A DNA stretch of 64,000 nt from Abelmoschus esculentus (Eukaryota > Streptophyta > Magnoliopsida > Malvales > Malvaceae): contig JAUCBN010000046.1 in NCBI GenBank assembly GCA_035048815.1, forward strand, positions 10,890,999 through 10,954,998, given 5' to 3'. The notes under the pieces are model-generated. The model was given only the letters and a program-made list of their open reading frames with translations. It was not told where the DNA came from and did no database searches. Of this stretch, positions 34,146 to 45,662 are shown piece by piece. The first letter of the stretch is position 1. Every line of letters begins with the position of its first letter. A program made the position numbers and the translations under genes.

Positions 34146-35449
34146 ATTACTATTAGGGATGAGTAAAACTCGATTCGATTCGAATTTTTTTTAATTTAGA
34201 GTTATTCGAAAAATTGAATAACTTGAAAATCTACAGGGTCTAATTACACATTTAGTCCCTATAGTTTTATTTTTAGTTTTATTTCAGTCATATCTTCTCT
34301 TTGTTATTATTTTTACCTTTTAATTTTTATTTCTTTACAATATGATCACTTTCCATATTTATTTTTTATTTTATTTAATATAATTTTTATTTATATTATT
34401 TAAATTATGTTTATTATTTTATGTTTTTAATCTATGTATTTATATTATTGTATTTAATTTATTATTATTTTTATCTAGTTTTGGCCTTTTTTAGATAAGA
34501 AAAAAGTTTTTAACGAAACTCATAATTTAATGAAATGACATATTCATACCTAAGGTATTTGATAATAGTAATAATAATTGTCAAGACCCGGATTCAGATA
34601 CGAGTGTCGGGTTAACCAGTGATGTTGGGCTTCGGTTTCGGGCCCGAGTTTGTGTAGTTTGGGCCTTGTTGGGCCTTAAGCTTGTTAGGCTTTGAGTTTA
34701 GGCTTTGTTCTATAGGGACATTTTGGTAAATGCTATTGAGTTGAGGGGGAAAGGGTGAGGAGGTTTAATTTCTACAGAGAAATGACCTCACTCTTTTTTC
34801 TCTCTTCACTCTTCATCTCCCTCACTTGGGAAGCAAGAAAAGACTTGGTTAAAGATAAGATCTTTAAGAGTTATGTTTGGAATCTTGTTTTTGTGTTAGA
34901 GAAGATGTTGTAAGGTTGGTTGTGATCTATAAAATAAGGTAAGTATATGTTGGTTTGGAGAACAAAAAGGTTTAAGAGAGGTTTTAAGTTGAGTTCGAGA
35001 TTTGGTTTTTAGGGAGCTTGAATCCCAGCTTTTTAGTGTTTTTAAGCTCAAGAAATCATCTCAAGTCGTTCTTAATCGTTGTGTATCCTTACCTTGTAGA
35101 GAAAGAGCTTGGAGAGCCTTCAAGAGCTTTGGGGAAGGAGAAGGTTTAAGTTTGCTTGGGAGCTCGGGTTTGTTGTTGTTGTTGCTTAAGGTTGATACAC
35201 CTCCAACCCTTAATCATCATGCATATCATGTTTTAAGCTTGTTGCATGTTTGATTACTTATTGTGTTGTATGGTAGCTTAAATGTTCTTTAATGGTGTAT
35301 TTGATTAAAGATGATGAACCTTCGTAAAAATGGTTTAGACATGCTTAGGATTACTCTCATAGAGTCTAGGATCGATTTGGGATCAAATAGATAGAATTTG
35401 GACAGGGTTTTAAGTGTTTGAAAATGTCAAACTACACTTTTCGTATAGG

Positions 35450-35725
35450 GGTAGCAATACGCCCTACCCGTATTTCGATACCGAGTTGTCCAATGGCCTT
35501 TCTGATTCGATACCGGTATCGAAGCGGGTAGGTCCTCTTTTGTTGACTTTGAAGTTTGGTCAAAGTGTTTCGATACCCCTTTTGGTAGGTTATCGATACA
35601 GGTCGTTTTGATACCCCTTTGGTGAGGGTATCGATACCGGGTGTTTCGATACCCCCTTTGGTGAGGGCATCGATACCGGGTGTTTCGATACTCCAAGTAG
35701 GGGTATCGATACCTCAGGGAAAATT
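35450..35725. repeat. TATCGATACC minisatellite within the solo LTR
   Basis: The palindrome-like word GGTATCGATACC and the phrases TTTCGATACCCC and TTTGGTGAGGG recur several times with a spacing of about 45-50 bp. Confidence 0.7.
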
Positions 35726-35942
35726 AGCCCAAGTTCTTAAGTATAAAGTTGGAAAGTCTCATAATAATACCCTAGGGGTTCCCAAGAGTTGTTTAAACTA
35801 TAAAATGATTATTAAACCGAGATATAGGCTCCTAGCCCTCTCAAAATGATAATTGAATATGATTGGAGTCTAGTGGTATAAACCGATATGTGAAACCATT
35901 AAAGGTTCGGTGTCACATATTCGAGTCATTTGGCTTACTAGA

Positions 35943-36175
35943 AACCTTGCTTAGTGCTTATTGGTTGCCTAGAGTATATTATATGATTATGAGATAATCT
36001 AATAACCTTGCTTAGTGTTGATGGGTTACTAGAATGTTGATGGGTTATCGGTATTATATTATGCGGAAGACCAGCTAGGACCTTGCTTAGTGCTGAGGGT
36101 TCCTTAGCAGATTATGTAGAGTGACATGCCACGGACCTTGCTTAGTGTTGATGGGTCCCCTACTTCTATACTACT
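35943..36175. repeat. Four degenerate CCTTGCTTAGTG repeats within the solo LTR
   Basis: The phrase CCTTGCTTAGTGYT(G/T)A(T/G)(T/G)GG occurs four times, spaced about 55-65 bp, each followed by a variable tail. Confidence 0.65.
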
Positions 36176-36823
36176 ATGAGGTGATATGGACACCGATATA
36201 TATATAAATATATGTATTTATTTATTTATATGAGATATAAATATGAGATAAGTACTTAAGATGTTGTGTGGTCTTCTTTTGTCATGCATATGCTATGTGC
36301 CGATAATATGCCATCATGATATCATGTGTTTAGGCGGTTATGGTAGCGCCATCGTACTCATGCCATGTCATCATTCATTGTTGCTATGCTTATTTTATGC
36401 TATGTTTGATGTGGACCGGTTGGTCGAGTAACCACTGAGCTTTAGTAGCTCAGCGTTCGAAATGTGTTTTCGTGCGTAGGTTAAGGAAAGTTGTTCGAAG
36501 GAGCATCATCGTGGTGAGTTCAGCATCGACATTTGTTGTCAAAGTACTGTTATTAGGCATAGTGGACATTTATACTTATAGGACCCTATATGTGTAATTT
36601 TGTAACTCTGTTTTATTTATGGTCGAATGCTTTTAAAACGGGTTGTAATATTTTGGAGCTCCGCTACTTTATCTTACTCGGATTTATGTTTTAAAATAGA
36701 TTTGGATTTATTTATCTTATGATGGAAATGGATTTGGACTCATCTTAATGGGTTTTTAAAAGAAATTTTGAAATACAGGTTTTGGGCCGGAGACCCAATG
36801 TGGCACTAGATTAAGGGTGTTAC

Positions 36824-36824
<1 letters not shown>

Positions 36825-36856
<32 letters not shown>
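36825..36856. repeat. ATA trinucleotide microsatellite
   Basis: About ten ATA units directly after the solo LTR; a shorter run precedes it. Confidence 0.85.
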
Positions 36857-37136
36857 TCAAAATCTTATTTATATATGTAAAAAATAATATGAAAAAAATA
36901 TGTATGTAGATATAAAGAGAGTCATTTAAATTAGAATCAAAATGTATTATAGTATTATAAATGGTGCAATTAAAATTTATACATAAACTCGAAAAATCAA
37001 ATCGACTCGAACTCGACTCAAACTCACTAAAACCGAATCGAATCGAAAAAAATAAGTTGTACAATATGTTGACTCAACTCAAATAACTCAAAATTTTTCG
37101 ACTCGATTCGCTCGAACGCTCACCCCGAATTACTAT

Positions 37137-39346
37137 ATTCCTTTCTAGCATAAAATAAAAAAAAAAGAACTCATACAAATAATATTTTTCGTTATAAATC
37201 AAGTTGAAAGAATATTTTTATAATAGGCATCTGCATTATTATAAATGAATTAGTTAATCAATAAGAATATCATCGATAACTATATAAGAGTTATTATTTG
37301 ATGTATTATCAATGTAAAATAATTTATACAACCATACTTTCTTAAATTCCATAGTATAAACTTGAAACTCCTAACTTTAAATACCAAAATCAAATATGTT
37401 TATAAAGTAGAAATTTCTATTATCAATACATGAAATATTTTATTTATATAAATATATTATTTTTTACCTCATCCCATTGGGGAACAAAATGTGAACAATG
37501 TTTTTTTTTAAAGACATGTTGGGTCCAAATTGTAGGGTTTATTTGTTCACTTTAAAGCAAGTCTATCATCATTTCTACTTTATACCCATATTTTTTTATA
37601 TAAAAAAGGAGAAAATTAGGGAAAATTAGAAAAGACTCTGATTTGTATGTGGTGTGTGGGGACAATGTCCTCAATTATATTGTCCTTTTTGTCACTCATA
37701 ATTCTTTGGTAATGATGAAGAACATACCTTTTTCTCTTTTATCTACAGTCCAAGCCATGCATTGGCAGCTGCAATTATTTTTTTTTCTATCATTTTCCTG
37801 GGAAAATCAAAAGGAAAACGTTCCCAACAGAACCCTATATCAAAAAGGATATTACATGTTGTTTGTGTAATTATGTAGCATAATGATCTTTGTCTTGTAA
37901 TAAGACACCATGATTTGTAATAATGACATATGGATTATGCATTGATGAGCATGCCAAATCAATTTCAGCATCATTCAAATCTGTGGTGCTGCATATGACA
38001 GGATTTGGGGGTATGGAATTATCATCATTTAGTAGGGGGATGAGGGGATTATAATGAATATATGATGTTAAAAAAATAGATGATATTTATTTTTAGATAC
38101 ATAAATTTAAATTATTTTATTTATAAAGTGTATATATATATTATTAAAAGATTAAAAATATTTATAAATAAATATTATTTATAATCACTTTTAGACCAAT
38201 AGAATATATGCATAAGATGAACATTATTTATTTTAACTTTCATTAACAAGTGCATATTTATTATTGTCTTGTCATGTTGTGTTAAGAGTTATTCTCATAA
38301 TAAGTCTTTGTAATGTCTGATTTAAATTAATCAACTAATGAATTAGGTACTTGTTAAATAAAAATATATAATATTTTGAGTTTTATTAGGTTATCTTATT
38401 TAGGTGCGTGTTTTGAATATCTGAATTTTTTTGATTGACAATTTAATAATTTGTATTCGATCTAAAAAATTATTAGATTTTTTATATTGAATATCCGAAT
38501 TTATGACTTAATTTAAGTATTTTTTTTTAATTTGATATCCTATCGATGAAAATTTTGTGTGTTCCAATACAACAAACAAGAAATTATTCAATATAACAAG
38601 ATTTATATTCATAAAAAATTTAAATTTTTATATATAATAAGTAAAAATATTAAATATAACGATATTTATATTTATAAAAAAAATAAATTTTCAAAATTTG
38701 AAATAATCAAATATACTATCTAAATTATTTTAAAATATAAAATGGATATTGGTCAAATTTTTTTAAACACCACATTTAGTCGGTGGCACGTAAACTTAAA
38801 AGGACAGGTTTAAGCTAATATTTTTAAAAGATTTAATTTATATTTTTCAGAAAGTTTAAAGTTTAACTAAAAATTTTATAACATTTATCGAGAATTTTTA
38901 ATAATTATGAATGAAATTTAATTAAAAGTATTTAGAAATTTTAAAGTTTAATGTGATTTTATATAAATTTTGTGAAGTTAAATTTATTTTTAATAAAATT
39001 TAAAGAATTAAATATTCATTTTTTTCATAATTTGGGGATATGGATTATGGCCCACGTGTCTTGAGAGAATTTTTTGTTTATAGTTTCATCTAATAAGATT
39101 TTTTCATTTAATAATATATAAAAAAATATAAAAATTCATCTTAAAAAATGTGAAAATTAAATTTAAAAAATAAGATAAAAATTATAATTTGATATAAGTT
39201 TGAATGACGTGATAAATTAAGTTAATAATTTTTTTCATATCTGAAAAATTATTATATGAGTCTAATTCATCATATTATACATGATCTTCATAATAATTTT
39301 TTATTAATTAATAAACAAAGTTTTGTTTGGTATTTGTGTAGTTTTA
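37137..39346. other. Intergenic, nothing recognised
   Basis: AT-rich, with poly-A/T runs and no gene with family motifs. Confidence 0.5.
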
Positions 39347-39354
39347 AAATTTAG

Positions 39355-39824
39355 CGAGGGATGGGCACAAAACCTAAATTCGATGGGTTTTAATTCGATC
39401 CGATCGGATTTTTTGATAAAAAATTTGGGTTTAGGTCGAGTTAGTTTGGGTTTAGAGTAGAAAAAATCTGACTCGACCAGAGACTAATAGTGCAATTTTT
39501 TCATATATATTTTAGGGATATTTATAATAATGATCCTACTTTATATATATATTATGCAATTAGGTCACTAAAATTATTTATTTTACAATTAGGTCACTAA
39601 TTTTTTTACAATTAGATCCCTAAATTTTACTTTTTTATAATTAAGTCTCTAAAATTTAAAATTTTTTAATGATTCGGGTCGGGTCGAATTTTAAAGGTTA
39701 AAAATCTGGTCAGACCGATTAAGATTTTTCACCCTAAACCCGGATCGGGTCGAATGACAGATAGAGAGTATGATTCTTCGAATCGGATGCGGGTGGACCG
39801 AAAATCCACCCCGTGCCCATCTCT
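39355..39824. mobile_element. hAT-like miniature element, 470 bp
   Basis: Ends CGAGGGATGGGCAC and (from the right) AGAGATGGGCACGG. Flanks AAATTTAG and AAATTAAT agree at 6 of 8 positions. Inside are GATCCGATCGG and GGGTCGGGTCGAA tracts. It is related in style, but not in detail, to the TAGGGATGAG-ended elements nearby. Confidence 0.55.
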
Positions 39825-40181
39825 AAATTAATCCTTTTATTTTTACCTTTACAACATTATATTGTGTATTGTTTTATTTAAAAATCTTCGTCCCTCCACA
39901 ATCTTTGCTCAATTTAAAAAAAAAAAATCTTTATATTTTCGGGTTTTATAAATTTGACCTTCAATCTTTTGAAAAAAATCTATTTTTCCTTTTTTATTTT
40001 TGTTAATCCTTACGTTCTAAATTAACAATTATGAAATTGAATAAAATGAGTGAAGATACCGAAATTTTCAAATAAAAACAGTAAAAATTAATATTGCAAG
40101 ATTAAAAAATAAAAATTAAATTATAAAATAATATAATAAGATCTGACATATATAAATAAAAATAGATATACTTTTATATTA

Positions 40182-41764
40182 GGGTTAATTACCGCAAAAG
40201 TCACATTTGTTTGCCTTTAGTACAAATTTAGTCACCGATTTTGAAAATCGACCAATATAGTCACATACGTTTTCGGGCTGTAAACTTATAGTCACTGAGA
40301 CGGTTGTTGTTGTTAAACTTTAACGGGAAATTGATCTATCATAATAAAAAATGATAAATTACTTAAATAGTCCCTAAATTATTCTTTTACTTTTATTTCA
40401 TCTTTAATTTAATCCTTAAAATTTTAAAACTTTATATTTCCACCATCTTTCTCAAACAAATCATCTTTCTCTAAACATGGTTAACCTTACCAATCAAATA
40501 AAAATATAAATCACTCAAAAATCATGATTCATGACATCAAAACGTTCTTACATTTTGCACTATTTTTAGGAAAACACGTATAGTTTCCACTCCCGGGGTT
40601 GGGCCGAAGCTCTCACCTTCCATATCTGGAACTTCGTCGGCAACAATCCCAAGATCCCCTGCATCAACGGTTTCTGCAATATTTGCCTCTGCTTCCGATT
40701 GGCACCTAGCAATTATCAAAGAAACGAAATTCATATTACAACATAATTTGAAAAACAAACTCAACACGGACAAATCACAAATCCATTAGCCTACTTTCTA
40801 CTCGGCATGAACTCTTTTTGTTGCTTGAGCAGAAAAGGAAAGCTAAATTAAATTCTAAAAAATATGAAGTTATGTTAAAAAAAAATTAAATTGTTGAAAC
40901 GAAGTCTAAGTTTTTTATTTTTTAAAAATAATAAAATGTCAAGGACATGCAATGCAAACATATCAGAACATAAAGAAATCTCGTCAAATTCACACTATCA
41001 AACCATAAATCAAAAAGAAAATCAATTCACATGAATTTAAAGGAGAAAATTCTTTTAAAAACACTAACAGAGAATGAATAGAATTGCAACGCATTTCAAC
41101 ATTCAAAACAATCGCACGTAATGCAAGAGGAAATACAAATGTAACATTCAGAACTCGCAGAAAGTTTATGAATCGATAAGCATAGTTATCTAATATCAAA
41201 TGTTAAATGGAAAACGAAATAGATTAAGATTCGGAAATAATATACCGACCTTGGATAATAGGAGAGGCGGCGAGGAGTAGCGCAAAGAAGAAAATTCTGA
41301 ATTTTTTTAGAGTCATATTCGAGAGTTTCATATTTCGGGAAAGAAAATAACAATATTATTATTAAAAGATAGAAATGATAGATCAGTAAGAAAATATGGT
41401 GGCCTGATTCTATATTAGGAGTGGTGAAATTTTAAGAAATTATATTAAAATTTTGTTGGTAAGGCCAATATTAAGAGAATGGGGGTTTGTTTGAGAAGAT
41501 GGTGAAAATATAAAGTTTTAAAATTTTGAGGATTAAGTTAAAGATTAAACAAAAGTAAAAGAATAATTTAGGAACTATTTAAATAGTTTATCATTTTTTT
41601 ATTATGACAGATCTGTTTTTCGTTAAAGTTTAACGGCAACAAACGTCTTAGTGACCATAAGTTTACAGTCCGAAAACGTACGTGATTATATTGGTCGATT
41701 TTCAAAATCAGTGACCAAATTTATACTAGAGGCAAACAAACATGACTTCCGTGGTAATTAACCC
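40182..41764. mobile_element. Mutator-like non-autonomous element (Pack-MULE) with long inverted ends
   Basis: Both ends read inward as GGGTTAATTACC and stay similar for about 270 bp (for example CGTTTTCGGGCTGTAAAC on the left against CGTTTTCGGACTGTAAAC from the right). The 9-bp flanks TTTATATTA (40173-40181 and 41765-41773) are identical. Long inverted ends plus a 9-bp duplication are diagnostic of Mutator-like elements. The central 830 bp is not transposon DNA but a captured gene fragment. Confidence 0.88.
40540..41331 (-). pseudogene. Captured 5' part of a TRAP-alpha (SSR1) gene inside the Pack-MULE
   Basis: On the minus strand, ATG at 41331 begins a signal-peptide exon of 27 codons plus one base (FRIFFFALLLAASPIIQ), with a GT donor at 41249. 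About 540 bases on, a second exon at 40712-40540 reads ARCQSEAEANIAETVDAGDL, an acidic stretch, then PTPGVETIRVF. Plant TRAP-alpha, the translocon-associated ER membrane protein, starts the same way: signal peptide, xARCQSxAE, acidic luminal region, then GVETxCVFPKNSAK. Here a one-base deletion after VF breaks the frame; the following bases still encode KNSAK in the shifted frame. The intron's expected AG acceptor is AA (40714-40713), directly before TTGCTAGG. Capture stops at about 40540, so only roughly the first third of the gene is present. Confidence 0.75.
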
Positions 41765-41773
41765 TTTATATTA

Positions 41774-42609
41774 TTACATGATATTTTTAAATGCCGATAT
41801 AAGATTTGAATTTCAAAAGGAACAAAAGAGAACTCAGTGGCAGTCTCACTGTCAACAAGATTGAGAGAAAAACAAAGACAAAACTGATGGATATCTGACC
41901 GCAGAATCTTCACTTGTTACAGAAAAATAAAACTTCAAAAATTTGCCCTAAAACAATCTTATGAAGACGGATGTAAAATTTTGCGTTAGATATATAAAAT
42001 TTATATTTAATAAAATTATATAAAATTTAAAATTTTGAGAGATATAAAATTAAGTTATCGATATAAAATATAAAAAATTAAAAATTTTAAGAATACGTCT
42101 GTCTGCTAGCGCTCCTCGAACTTGGTTCATCCTACTCCTTAATCTTTTTTGCATGCTCCAGCTGCTGTCCATGTGAAGCGAAGTTGTTCCGTATTATTTG
42201 ATATGTGAATATTTCCATTAGCTTTGGCTTTCGAGTCCAACGACACAACGGAAAGAAACATGCAGCCGAAATTTAGCTGCCTGTTGAGACTTGCTTTGAT
42301 CCACTGCAAGTTACGTAGCTCTCACACTGAAATGTTTTTTTTTCGCAAAATAAAATGATAGTTTTGAGATGAACATGGATGAAATCAGGATCGAATACTA
42401 TAAAAGATTAAAATATTAAATTTTAAAAAGTATATAAAAATTTATTAAGTATTTAAACTCAAAATTACCTAATTTATCTAATATTTAAACTTAAATTTAA
42501 ATTATTATTAGAGCAAATAAGTCGAGGAGTATGACTCATCATTCTTTAATTTAGTTTTTATTGTTTTTTTTATATATAAAATTGAGAGAGAATCATACTA
42601 TCAAGTGTC
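41774..42609. other. Intergenic, nothing recognised
   Basis: The less AT-rich part at 42100-42330 looks like former unique sequence, but none of its frames carries a motif that I know. Confidence 0.45.
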
Positions 42610-42900
42610 TTATTAAAAAACCTCCTAAAACTAAACGAGGGGAAAAGAGCACACTTGATAGTATTTACAAAGCGATAAAATAAATACTTAAATAAACATT
42701 AGAGAACCACACCCACATCAGGTAACAAATTATCATGAACCAAAGCCAAAATTGCATCCGATGGAAACATGAAGATACAAGAAGTGAGTCCAGCTCTCCA
42801 GAGGAACATCACGAGATTGAGCCATTTTGGTTAATCCATCAACAATCTTATTCGTTGCCCAACAAATTTGACAAATTTTGATTTTTCAAGATTGATCTTA
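42610..42900 (-). mobile_element. LINE 3' end: C-terminal RNase H remnant
   Basis: The minus-strand translation gives CQICWATNKIVDGLTKMAQS and then PLESWTHF. The NKxxDxLxKxA motif is the last block of RNase H in plant LINEs. The rest of the element is missing, so this is a 5'-truncated or deleted copy. Confidence 0.6.
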
Positions 42901-42939
42901 AGCATCTTCAAAGGCAAAAAAATCATATTTTTTAATGTG

Positions 42940-43100
42940 TTTCAGTACCACTCTAAAAGGTATCAATACCATGTTATTCTCGATGAATGCTCTTAAGTTT
43001 TCAGAGAGGTTTCGATACAGTCCTTCACGGTTTCGATACCATTTTTTAAGATTGAAAATGTTTCGATACAAATATATAGTTGTTTCAATACGAACATATT
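42940..43100. repeat. Region with scattered TTTCGATAC motifs
   Basis: GGTATCAATACC, GGTTTCGATAC (twice), GTTTCGATAC and GTTTCAATAC recur within 150 bp. They resemble the TATCGATACC minisatellite in the solo LTR, so this may be a scrap of a related LTR. Confidence 0.45.
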
Positions 43101-43124
43101 TTAAATATTAACTTGTTTAGGCCA

Positions 43125-44440
43125 TGGTGAATAGGTCTAAGAAATTTGGTATATATCATTTTTCTTACAATTTCTGTAAGGATTTGTGTACACTTTGTAG
43201 TAATTTGTGTACATACACAAATCCTTATAATATTTGTATTAATTTATGTATTCTCGTAGTAAATTGTGTATGTACACAAATCCTTACACTTGGATGACCT
43301 CCTTTAGCTCATGGTGAGAAGTTGTAAGGATTTGTGTACATACCTTTTTTCCTTACAGTTTTCGTAACTATTTATGTAAACTTTATAGGGATTTGTGTAC
43401 ATACACAAATCCTTACTATTTTTGTATCAATTTATGTATTCTCATAGTAAATTGTGTATGTACACAAATCCTTACCCTTGGATGGCCTCCTTTAGCTCAT
43501 AGTGAGAAGTTGTAAGGATTTGTGTACATACCTTTTTTCCTTACAGTTTTCGTAACTATTTATGTAAACTTTATAGGGATTTGTGTACATACACAAATCC
43601 TTACTATTTTTGTATCAATTTATGTATTCTCATAGTAAATTGTGTATGTACACAAATCCTTACCCTTGGATGGCCTCCTTTAGCTCATAGTGAGAAGTTG
43701 TAAGGATTTGTGTACATACCTTTTTTCCTTACAGTTTTCGTAACTATTTATGTAAACTTTATAGGGATTTGTGTACATACACAAATCCTTACTATTTTTG
43801 TATCAATTTATGTATTCTCTTAGTAAATTGTGTATGTACACAAATCCTTACCCTTGGATGGCCTCCTTTAGCTCATAGTGAGAAGTTGTAAGGATTTGTG
43901 TACATACTTTTTTTCTTTAAGGTTTTCGTAACTATTTACGTATACTTTGTAGGGATTTGTGTACATACACAAATCCTTACTATTTTTGTATCAATTTATG
44001 TATTTTCGTAGTAAATTGTGTATGTACACAAATCCTTACCCTTGGATGACCTCCTTTAGCTCATGGTGAGAAGTTGTAAGGATTTATGTACATACCTTTT
44101 TCCTTACGGTTTTCGTAACCATTTGTGTATATTTTGTAGGATTTGTATACATACACAAATCCTTACCATTTTGTATCATATTATGTATTTTCGTAGTAAA
44201 TTGTGTGTACACAAATTCTTACCCTTGGATGACCTTCTTTAGCTTATGACGAGAAGTTGTAAGGATTTGTGTGCATACCTTTTTCCTTATGGTTTCCGTA
44301 ACCATTTGTGTATACTTTGTAGGAATTTGTGTACATACAATCTATGTATATACCTTTTTTCTTATAACTTTTGTAAGGATTTATGTATGTACACAAATCC
44401 TTACGTTTGTAACAATCTATGTATGTACCGTTTTTCTTAT
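43125..44440. repeat. Tandem satellite-like array, 188-bp period, about seven units
   Basis: The landmark GTTGTAAGGATTTGTGTACA (or a one-base variant) begins at 43321, 43509, 43697, 43885, 44073 and 44256: spacings 188, 188, 188, 188, 183. A more diverged unit precedes it from about 43125. The central units are nearly identical. Each unit holds a near-perfect 24-bp palindrome (GGATTTGTGTAC / ATACACAAATCC), plus one direct and one inverted single copy of the same half-site. Confidence 0.92.
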
Positions 44441-45662
44441 AATTTTTATAAAAAAATTATATACATAATTCATAACCAATTATGTACATAAAATGACCGT
44501 GTAAACCGATTTTTTTTTTAAGCTGTTTTTAAGGTCTTCTCCTATAATATCCCCTACAAACCAAATCCCAATACCGACAAAGCTTTCATTCAACCTATGA
44601 GTTTGTACGAAACACAAGTGTGTACAGGTCAGGACAGGACAGGGGATTCCTTTATTCCTCGTTGGATTAAAACAAAACAAAACAAAAGACACTCGCTGTT
44701 ACAAAACCATTCACACTGTCGTCCCAATAGAAATTCAAAAAAGTAAAATCAGTAATGATATATTTAATAATTACGAATAGGGTAATTTAATAAAACAATA
44801 ATTACTATTAATGATGAAAAATTCAAATTGAAAAATAATGAAATAACATCGTATGATCCAAATATTATTACATTTAAATCATTATATCTTCGACGATTAC
44901 GATTATAAGTGTAAACGAATCAAGTCGAATTTAATTAGTATTAAATAAAAAATAAATTGAGAAAACTATAATTGAGAAAATTAAATCAAAGATGGAATTT
45001 ATTAGATTTTCGATTGTTGGTTCAATTAATTGAATGAAACCAATAATTTAAAAATGTATATTGAAAAAATAGGAAACTTTAAAAAAAGAAAAAAAATATA
45101 TTGACCTAAAGCCAAGGATGAAAAACTAGTATTTAATTAAAATGACAGAAAATATTTTTAAAAAACGATTTTTTCAACTATCAACTTAATTATTTACCTA
45201 TTAAGTTAAGATCCACTTAAATCATATAACTTTTATTTATTTTTATAATTTTTTAATCATTAGATGAAGATAAATAATTCATACAACTTAAATTATTACT
45301 ATATACTTTACTTTTTACAGTCAAAACAGTATTTACGATGAATAATCTAGTCTATTAATTTTCATATTAATTTAAAAAAAATGTTAGGTATTTGGATCAA
45401 ACCGATATTTTCACGTCCATACATGTGACTTATGGAGCTTGATTTGGGTTACAAGACCCGTGAGAATTGAAATGGACACCGAAAGGGGAAGGTGGCCGCC
45501 AAACATGGACACGTGGCATTTCCAGATTTAATGCTCGGGTGAGGATTTTGGGTTCATTTCGCCTCTCTCGTGACTCAGAGGCGTGTCAACTCGCTGCCCA
45601 CACAGCCTATTCCTATACGAAAATCCGACTGAAATCTGTTCGAGTCAGAATCTGGTTTAATC
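44441..45662. other. Intergenic, nothing recognised
   Basis: No supported gene. A G-box/ABRE-like ACACGTGGC lies near 45509 in a less AT-rich block (45440-45650) that may be a promoter remnant. Confidence 0.45.

Larger units (their letters stand above)
34579..36824 (+). repeat. Solo LTR of a Ty3-gypsy element (2,246 bp)
   Basis: Starts TGTCAAGACCCGG and ends GGGTGTTACA, with ATAAT on both sides (34574-34578 and 36825-36829; the site lies in an ATA microsatellite, so the duplication could be partly fortuitous). Length, ends and the CACTGAGCTTTAGTAGCTCAG box near 36430 fit LTRs of the Del/Tekay gypsy group. No internal region or second LTR remains, so it is most likely the product of LTR-LTR recombination. 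Orientation is inferred from that box. Confidence 0.75.
34154..37128. mobile_element. hAT-like miniature element interrupted by a solo LTR
   Basis: Ends TAGGGATGAGTA (left) and TCGGGGTGAGC (read inward from the right) flanked by a perfect 8-bp duplication, ATTACTAT (34146-34153 and 37129-37136). An 8-bp duplication with TAGGGATG-type ends is the hAT (Ac-like) signature. Inside are stretches rich in CGACTCGA and CGAATCGA. About 730 bp is the element itself; the rest is the solo LTR. It has no transposase. Confidence 0.75.

Noticed and set aside
35002..35849. Several plus-strand ORFs within the solo LTR
   Set aside because: They translate the LTR minisatellite and flanking LTR DNA; no protein family pattern.
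42100..42330. Possible exon remnant
   Set aside because: Composition is gene-like, but neither strand gives a frame with a family motif, so no gene call is justified.
43125..44440. CRISPR-like array
   Set aside because: Units are 188 bp with no spacer variation, no cas genes, and this is a plant nuclear genome.
44246..44491. Cys/Tyr-rich ORFs in the 188-bp array
   Set aside because: They are simply the tandem repeat translated; no independent support.
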